Assembly (NCBI GenBank): GCA_000467715.1
Contig: AJFK01000034.1
Coordinates: 39,593-103,592 of the forward strand
Source of the DNA: Hysterium pulicare CBS 123377
Lineage: Eukaryota; Ascomycota; Dothideomycetes; Hysteriales; Hysteriaceae
Length of the DNA: 64,000 nucleotides
Direction of reading: 5' to 3'
Shown here: piece after piece, positions 56,975-64,000 of the stretch
Position numbering within the stretch: the first letter of the stretch is position 1
Layout of the letters: every line of letters starts with the position of its first letter
Notes under the pieces: model-generated
Database searches by the model: none
Seen by the model: the letters and a program-made list of their open reading frames with translations, nothing else
Told to the model about the DNA's origin: nothing
Translations under genes and position numbers: made by a program

Positions 56975-59900
56975 CTAAGGCAACCCTCTCCTAGCTCTCT
57001 GCTCCCTGGTATCCCTAACGAGATTATTCAACTTTCGAATCTCAGTCCACCGACTCAACCCACCAAGCTCCAAAATACTCATCTTGCGCATCTTGCCACT
57101 GGGATTGCCAATGATGACTGGTTTCCAATCTGCAGTTCCAAACCCTTTAGTCTCTTCCCACGCTTTCGAATCCTTCCTGGTTCCAAAGGCATGATTTGGA
57201 ATGACTTGCACTTGACGGAAGCGCCATAGGATAGCGGTTAAAAGGACCGTCAGACCGAGCAGTATACCTGCAGTGACACCTGTAGATGCCTGTGCCCCGA
57301 TATGCCTGGTCATGATGCCGCCAACTTCAGTAGCTACGGCTGCGCCGATAAATGCAAGCGTCTGAGATACGAATATTCCAGCAGAGACACGGGGGAAGCT
57401 AGAGTAGTTTGTTCGACGCCTACGATCTTGTACTGCCATGCTCTGGAGTCGATGGCGGGTATTCACACCGGGCTGTAGGTCGCAAGTATCGTATGTCTCC
57501 ATGATAAGACCGTGACATTCTGCTAAGGCGAGAATGGAGAGAAAGCCAACTGCGCCAGCGAAAACAATTGGGATCATGTAGGGCTGAGGTTTCCCCGCTG
57601 AGAAGACCGTGTATATGATGCCCATGATCGGCAGGGCAAGAGTGAAGATGCAACGGCGGACAAGATGAGAAGACCAAGACACTTGTCTCTGGAAAGTCAT
57701 GCTGTCCGTCCTCGGGCCTTGCTTTCGATCACGACTGAAAATGCCAGCTTTTGTGAGAGGCACTGCGAGGAGAGCTCCGATGGCGATGCTCATGACACCG
57801 GCACCCACGTATCTTGGCTTCCACTTATAGTCTCTCGAGAGAAGAGCACCGAGGAGCTTGATCTAGGTCAGCATATACTCAAGAAGGACGACTCTAGGGC
57901 ACTTACAACTATAACCAAAACAATCTGCGCATAGATCCAGGCCAAGTATAACGCCAAAATGGAGAATCCTACTTGGCACATCATCATAGTGGTAAGCTTT
58001 ACCCCAGCCCAAACCTCTTCGAACCAATGTTTGGGGCCTTCCATGGATATGTGCAGTTTTATTTCACCACGTGCCACTCTCCGCGTTATAAACTGCTCAT
58101 CCCGATTGTAGACTTCCGTCACAGACTTTCGATAAGCTGATCGGCGGGTTTCTGGAGCAAGGATGTTCATGAACAAAGCCATTGCCAAAATAATGACGAT
58201 GATATAAAATCCCCAGTCCGGGTTGAGAGACTCGATGATAGCAGCACCTATCATGAATCCCACTGCCAAAGATCCGAGCGAACACCAGGACCAGATCCCA
58301 AGCCAGAGACCCATTCCGCCGCCATGCCGTCGGATATCGTTGAAGATAACCAATTCTTGATGGGGGTTTTGGCTTTGCATTGACGCACCGAAAAGGTCCA
58401 AGAGTATCGTCAGGAAATTGACATTAGCGAATCCAAGGACAATCCCAGAAAATCCACGTGCAAGGAGTAAACCTGTTTTATAACCTGGTTTATTTGGGGA
58501 CCGAGAGCTTCCAACGACTAAAGCTTGAGGGAACTGAAGTGGTAAAGCTATGGCCAAAGAAGCGAGAATGTATGGTTTACGGCCATGTAGCAGTGGTAGA
58601 GGCCAAGCAACGAAGGTCGACAAGGCAATACCGAGGTATAAGCTGTGAACTATGAGTTTCTCATGCAAATTATGCCAGGGCTAGACACTTACGCGACATT
58701 ACCAATGATCACATCGTGACTTTCATCGGCCAGCATATACTGTATACGTGGAACTTCTCCAGCCTAACCTTGGTAAGAAGGTATTTGAGAGTTGGACAAG
58801 CTCACACTTACATAGATGCCAACTATAATCCCGAGCAGAGACGTGTTAATGCAGGCAATCATAGCAGTGATACGTTTTTTGGTACGACCCCAATTCCTTG
58901 CAATGGGCTGGCGAAGGTGTTTACGGCGAAGGCTGAAGCTATGACTGCGGATTTGATCTCGAACACTAAGCTCATTTCGGTGTCGAGTATACCCTCTTCT
59001 TGTTCTGGCAGCCGGCTCCCATCTAGGTCCTTCTTCAGGATCGGTATCGAGATCTTCATGTCCTGAACGTCTATGCTTGCGGAGCCTCGGTAGAGAGCCG
59101 GGATCTAAGCTTCTATGGCCACTTCCACCACGGTGATGGCGTCGTCTCGTTCCCGTTTCTGAATGCACTACCCTACGTCGCAGCGTACGACCACGCACAG
59201 GCTCTCGCGTGGCTAAGGAGCGTACAACATGGTCAACATGATCGCGTGTGCCGTTTCGTACAGGATGCGGAGATAGTGGCTCAGTACTATCTCTAGAGAG
59301 ACTTGAAGGTTCCCATGATGATGAACTTGTGCTTTCAGAGTGAGATGAGGATCTTGTATGCCCATGCTTGCTCTTGGGATTAGCATACGCCCAATCAATA
59401 GCAACAGAATCTCTTGGTTGATCTTTGTAAAACCTAGGAGGGGTGGTAGGTACCATGTCCAGCATTTTTCCAAGGCCAGGGTAGTCCTCTCGATCGATTT
59501 GGATTACTACATCTCCACGCTCAGCTCTAGGACGTTCACCGTCCTTTTTGTATGGCTGAGAGAGTTTGATATGGGCAGAGGGAGTCTTCTTTTTCACAAT
59601 GATCCGCGTTGGGTTTCGTGACGAGACGTCGGAGCTCAGAGAAGAAACGGAGCTTGAAGGAGTCTCGGAAGATTGAGAGGAATCGGAGACCTGGAGTGGC
59701 GCGCTGACTGCCATGAGATGCCGTGCGGGGATATCGGATGCTCTCCGAAGGGCGGTCGTCGCACCCTCAATGATTTCAGTCACTTCTTCAAGCTTGCCTT
59801 GACCTGCAGCATTCTCCGCAACGTCAACGGCTTCTTGAACGAGATCTTCCAGATCTTCAATCGCGTCATCAAGTTGATTTTCTTTCCTCTTGCTTTCGAA

Positions 59901-60635
59901 AGGGTTCCTTCTTGTGGTCCCTTGTGTAAGAAATATCTGAACTGACTTACTTTGCGTGTCTGGTCTCAGCGGGAAATTGCGTTCGTGAGTCACATATTGT
60001 CTGTCGGGGCTACTTGATCGCTCAAGGTGGGCTGGGACTGGAGCAAGACTGCTTTTCCTTATTTGGATATTGTCATCCGTATCTTGAAATCGATCGGAAG
60101 AGTCGGTGGTAGAAGGGCTGTGGGAAGCTCGTAGGATAATAGGGCCATCCTTTTCACTGAACGGGTACAACGGATTCGGTGATGGTCCTTCTTTTGGACC
60201 AGCTACCCTGCTTTGAAAAGGTTTAGGGCTGATGCACGAGAGCCTGCTGGCTCCCGCAGAGGACACTCGACGTTGGTTTGGTGGATTGGCAGGTTTCTGT
60301 CGAAGGGCAGGTGTTGATCCGGTTGGTTGAATATATAGGTCCGCCCTCAAGGATTTTGGCTTGTTTTTAGGTAAAGGTGAGGGGGACGATGAACTGCCCA
60401 CTGCCGATGGAGCGACTGTATCACTGTCTGATGTGAAGGCTCCTGGTATATTTGCTTTGCGAGCAGGCCGCGGCGCTGGTTTTACGGATGATCCTTTGCC
60501 ATCAAGCCATGGGAGCCTTTTCCCAACATACTTCGGGCGTGCTGGAGGAAGCCTTAGTTTTGCAGTTCGAGTCTCGTTCGACGGCACAGCCTCTTTCTTC
60601 GTTGAAGGAAGATTTGGTCCTTGAGTACTAGCCAT
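56975..60635 (-). CDS. Large MFS transporter with about 600-residue cytosolic N-terminal region, 1172 aa
   Basis: Exons on the minus strand: 60635-58812, 58763-58693, 58642-57907 and 57862-56975; phases agree. The start MASTQGPNLPSTKKE is preferred over an upstream Met at 60680. The first ~590 residues are Ser/Arg/Pro-rich and disordered, with one helix (DAIEDLEDLVQEAVDVAENA). Membrane segments then begin: ITAMIACINTSLLGIIVGIY, YLGIALSTFVAWPLPLLHGR (MFS motif A-like GRKPY), GFSGIVLGFANVNFLTILLD, GFYIIVIILAMALFMNILAP, GFSILALYLAWIYAQIVLVI, and at least five more, consistent with 12. The exon boundary lies inside the first hairpin (GIY|AGEVPRIQYM), which ties the long N-terminus to the transporter. 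Fungal relatives with this layout exist, but I cannot name the substrate. It could be mis-split into two genes in automated annotation. Confidence 0.82.
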
Positions 60636-61385
60636 AGCCCTCGATCGCCTCGTACAATAGCCCAGGATGACAGACAACAATGCCGTCCTTCGGTATCAAG
60701 CGGCCTGATATGTCTAATTATGGTGACCGTAGCTCTCTACGTTCTTCGATAATGCCCGAATTCAGGTACTCAGATCCTGCGTCAGACCCTCCGCCTTCAC
60801 CCCGCTTGTTTAGAGACTTGATGGGCTGTTGCCGTCAAGGTTGAAATCTGGAGCATAAGATCGAGAGCGGAGATAACACGTAATCCTTGGAGAATGACTG
60901 GGCAAGGTCTAGGCAGAGTCTCAAGAAGCGTATAGCGAAGAGAATCGATGCTAAATGAATTGTTCGAATGTTAGAGGTGACCAGCTTCTCGAAGGCCGGA
61001 GAGAATTGTAGGAAATGAATATAGAGAATGTAAGGTCTAAGAAGCTGGCCGAGGAATGAGATTTGGAATACGGTAGGGTGGAAAAGTTATGCGGATTGTC
61101 GAGGGAAGAAGTCGAGAGATAGCTATTGTAGAGTGGCAATTGACCGTGTACCTCACTTGGTCATCCGTTCATCGTTCCTTCTAAAATCGGCTTCTCACAA
61201 AGGACAGTGTTGCCGATTCGGAAACTACCTTGGAAGTCAGCACAGATCAGTTCAAGCGCATCTCACCTCTTTGCTCTGCTTCGGGTTGTGCTGTTTCTCA
61301 CTATCACGCCTTTTGATGCGTATAAGAGTCTGGAACTAACAAATCTATAACACTTCTACAGAATTCAGTGGATCGAATTGCTCGA
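60636..61385. other. Intergenic region, 750 bp
   Basis: It contains the promoter of the MFS gene and the 3' flank of the amidase gene (both minus strand). Nothing recognised. Confidence 0.4.
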
Positions 61386-63278
61386 TCAAGTAGTCAATGC
61401 CCGGAGAACCGTTTCCGTCATCTTCAGAACCTTTTCTTCCTCAAGTCTTCTTGCAACGAGCTGTAAACTGACAGGCATGCCGTGGACTGCATCTGCCTCA
61501 TCTACCAGAAGTCAGCAAGTGGTTTACTATCTGCAGAATAGTGTCAGATTCTTGACTAACATTCATCCTGAATTACCTTGTCTTCATCACTGAGAGGGCT
61601 GTGGCCATCCAATGCCTTATCTTTCTCTTTATCCGCGACGATGCCCGTTGGGAATGAAACGGCGGAATAGTCCAAAACGTTGTAGACACCAGTATACCCA
61701 ACATGCCTAAATTTTCCGTTTCTAACGGAGCTGAAAGGTGTTGTGGGAGCTGCTCATGATTAGCTAATGTTTCAGGCAATGAACGAAGGTACTCACCCAG
61801 GATACCATCGAGTCCTTCAATTGAGTTCCACTGATCAAGATAATCCTTTTGTAGCTTAGTCCGTTCCATTTGCAGTTGCCACATGGCATGCACCCCAAGT
61901 TCGTTGGCTCCTTCGTACTGTTGCATTTCCGGACGAATAGGTTCGTCTGTTGGCTTCAAAATCTCTTTTACACTTTTTCCACCATCTGCAACAAAGAACC
62001 GACCCTGCAATGCCAAATCAGAGCAGCCGTCAACAGGGCATTCGAAGAAAGACTGACCAGTACGCGTAGAAGTTTAGCGTGTAGAGTTGGTTTCCAATTA
62101 ACGATTTCATGTCCGGCTTCTTCCAACTTATCTACCGTTTCTTGCAGTGCTCTTTGGACAGGAGGCGTCGGCGTGACCATTCCATCATTCCATAAGATAG
62201 CTAGTTTCAGCTTTTTCTTAGCTTCCACAGATCTCCATGGAATCGGCAAGCATTTTGGATCCTGTAACCACGGCTGGGAGTCCACCACAGTCCTCGAAAA
62301 CAGAACAATGTCATCGAGCGTTTTTGCCAATGGGCCATTCACACTGTTTACGGCTTCCTGCCCAGCAAGACCGGAGCGAGCGCGCAAAGTGGGGAATCGA
62401 CCAAATGATGGACGAAGAGTGAAGATACCAGTACAAGCTGCTGGAATTCGAAGAGAACCACCTGTTCAGAACATATTAGCTGCAGCTCAAACTCACCGAA
62501 AAGTCAACGTTACGAGAACGTACCAATATCTGTCCCAACTCCTAATGGACTACCACCAAACGCGATGAGGGCTGATTCTCCTCCAGATGAACCACCGGAC
62601 GTTAAGGCTCTGTTCAAAGGATTGACAGTCCGCCCAAACACATTGTTAACAGACTCCGGGATCATCATCGCCGTCGGTACATTCGTTTTCACATAGTGTA
62701 CTGCTCCTGCATCGCGAAGAAGCTCCACCAGGATGCTATTATAAGTTGCTGGATCATTCGCCCAGGAAGTGAAGCCAACAGTGCTATCCTTTCCGATTAT
62801 ATTGAAGTTATCCTTCAGTGATATGGGTAATCCATGCAGAGGTCCAACCGTTTTGCCAGTTCTGCGAAGATGGTCATCGAGGGCTTTTGCAGTTTCGATT
62901 GCTTCATCGAATAAGACTTCTGAGAGACAGTTTGTCTAAAGTCACCATCTCTATCAGCTATCATGTCTAAAAGTTACAGTTCTCGAGACTTACCAATTGA
63001 TGAGCCACCGCAGCTCTTTTACAAAACGCTCTCGTCACATCTTCGGCGGACCACGTCTTATTAGCTATTTTCTGCAGGATCTCTGGAGCGGTAGTGGAGG
63101 TTATCTCCAATTCGGTGGGAGTAAACCATTTCGACTCTTCAGGGAACTTCGATACATCGAGCTGGGAATCTGGAGGCAGGATATGTGCAGGGATGCGGAA
63201 TTGCTCCGGGATCGATGCCAGCAAGGCGGCCTGTTTGACGACGGCAATTCCTGCCCACTTTGTCTCTGCGGCCGACAT
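61386..63278 (-). CDS. Amidase (acetamidase-like, amidase signature family), 537 aa
   Basis: Exons on the minus strand: 63278-62994, 62935-62524, 62461-62058, 62004-61797, 61749-61561 and 61501-61386; every junction keeps phase. The Ser-cisSer-Lys triad is visible: Lys in GLPISLKDNF, the signature LTSGGSSGGESALIAFGGS, and the acyl-acceptor Ser in GVGTDIGGSLRIPAA. The downstream core includes GPLAKTLDDIVLFSR, KLKLAILWNDG, RFFVADGGKSVKEIL, GYTGVYNVLDYSAVSFP and DAVHGMPVSLQLVARRL, as in fungal AmdS-type acetamidases. Length (537) matches that family (about 540-550). The likely role is hydrolysis of small or aliphatic amides as a nitrogen source; the true substrate is unknown. No presequence is visible, so it is probably cytosolic. 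It is the last gene before the AT-rich block. Confidence 0.9.
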
Positions 63279-63639
63279 TCTCACAACTCAAAGACTCGCT
63301 CTTGACTTCCACTTCAGCGACGGCGTGTCGAGCAGTAAAGTACGTTTGCCGCTCAGATGTCCGTGGCTCTGCCGGGACCCCTTTACGCCATTGAAGGCCG
63401 TAGACGATTGACAGCGGCTCACGATGCCGCCTTTGCCATGGCTCCGACTCCCATTCCGAACTCGACGGCAAACCCAGGATGCAACCCCGCCGACGATCCC
63501 GCTAAATGTTTGTTATGGGACGTTCAAAAGCTTCAAATGCCCCGTTGTTCCCTTATCACTCTCCCCAGGGTGCCGTCTACGTTGCTTGTAAACCAATCTG
63601 CTAGCGTTAGAATTCGATCTCCACTAAAACCTAGTATTT
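63279..63639. other. Amidase promoter region
   Basis: Balanced base composition, no coding motif recognised; it ends where the AT-rich block starts. Confidence 0.4.
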
Positions 63640-64000
63640 TACGTAGTAATTACTAGGGAATTGGCCAAATCTAATGCCTGCGCGCGCGCGATTATTTACA
63701 TTGTTTATATAGACCTTACTATTGTTAATTTTCTATTAATTTAGGTAGAAAATATAAAGTTTTTTAGATATATATAGATTGCTATAAAAGGTTAATTTTA
63801 TAGTAGTAGCTAAGCTAGTTTAACCTTATCTATATATAGTAGTAGCTATATATTTCCTTATCTATACGCTAAGCTAATTAGAATACTATTATTAAACTCT
63901 AGATTACTACTTATTAGTATAATTATATTCTTTAAACCTCTCTTTAGTAGTAATATAATACTAGTCTCTTTTATAAACTTATCTAAACTAAGCTTTCTTA
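63640..64000. repeat. AT-rich, RIP-like block at the window's right edge
   Basis: From about 63640 the sequence becomes strongly AT-rich and dominated by TA, AT, TTA and CTA steps, with CG, CA and TG steps scarce, apart from one (GC)n run at 63679-63690. That is the signature of repeat-induced point mutation on a former transposable element, or of an AT isochore. No coding capacity remains. It continues past the window, so element type cannot be told. Confidence 0.7.
63679..63690. repeat. GC dinucleotide run inside the AT-rich block
   Basis: TGCGCGCGCGCG, twelve bases of almost pure CpG, embedded in sequence otherwise stripped of CpG. Confidence 0.7.

Noticed and set aside
58764-60680. Separate 638-aa Ser/Arg-rich gene upstream of the MFS gene
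   Set aside because: It ends in the first MFS membrane helix at a good splice donor, and the next exon continues the hairpin in phase, so it is the N-terminal part of the transporter.

Overview
The window comes from a filamentous ascomycete (Pezizomycotina). Genes are compact and intron-rich, with short GT-AG introns of about 45-160 nt. The gene families are typical of the group: Clr5-domain protein, Zn2Cys6 regulator, L-rhamnose catabolic enzymes, cytochrome b5-fused delta-8 sphingolipid desaturase and hyphal GT2 synthase. An AT-rich, RIP-like block begins at the right edge. A Leotiomycete-like source would fit, but that is only an impression. All gene models were built by eye from conserved protein motifs plus splice signals and reading-phase continuity.

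Layout. 1-13 kb: the C-terminal end of a receiver-domain (hybrid histidine kinase type) gene, a Clr5-domain nuclear protein, a condensation-type acyltransferase, ribosomal protein uL15, a patch of decayed coding sequence (YJU2-like fragment and a frame-broken ORF), and a Zn2Cys6 regulator divergent from an L-rhamnose dehydrogenase. 13-29 kb: the convergent L-rhamnonolactonase, then a gene-poor stretch interrupted by one intact gene, a GT2 polysaccharide synthase, and holding a full-length but ruined glutathione reductase pseudogene at 26.4-28.0 kb. 28-64 kb: dense housekeeping genes: ATP synthase subunit g, ROK1 helicase, delta-8 sphingolipid desaturase, TMA23-like G-patch protein, THG1, lipin/PAH1, an FN3 coiled-coil protein, TAF9, CMC1, an SDR, UTP11, a DCR2-like phosphoesterase, a very large MFS protein and an amidase. 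After about 63.64 kb the composition collapses to AT-rich.

Functional links. The clearest pathway unit is 9.5-14.2 kb. LraA-type L-rhamnose 1-dehydrogenase and LraB-type lactonase catalyse consecutive steps of non-phosphorylated L-rhamnose catabolism. They sit beside a Zn2Cys6 factor, and the shared promoter carries a CGG-N11-CCG site and a TATA box. ROK1, UTP11, TMA23 and uL15 all serve ribosome biogenesis or the ribosome, but are scattered and independently transcribed.

No clearly new biological system was found. The best leads are the glutathione reductase pseudogene, the THG1 gene with a roughly 320-residue disordered insertion, the rhamnose mini-cluster with its candidate regulator, and a GC-AG intron after a 12-nt first exon in UTP11.
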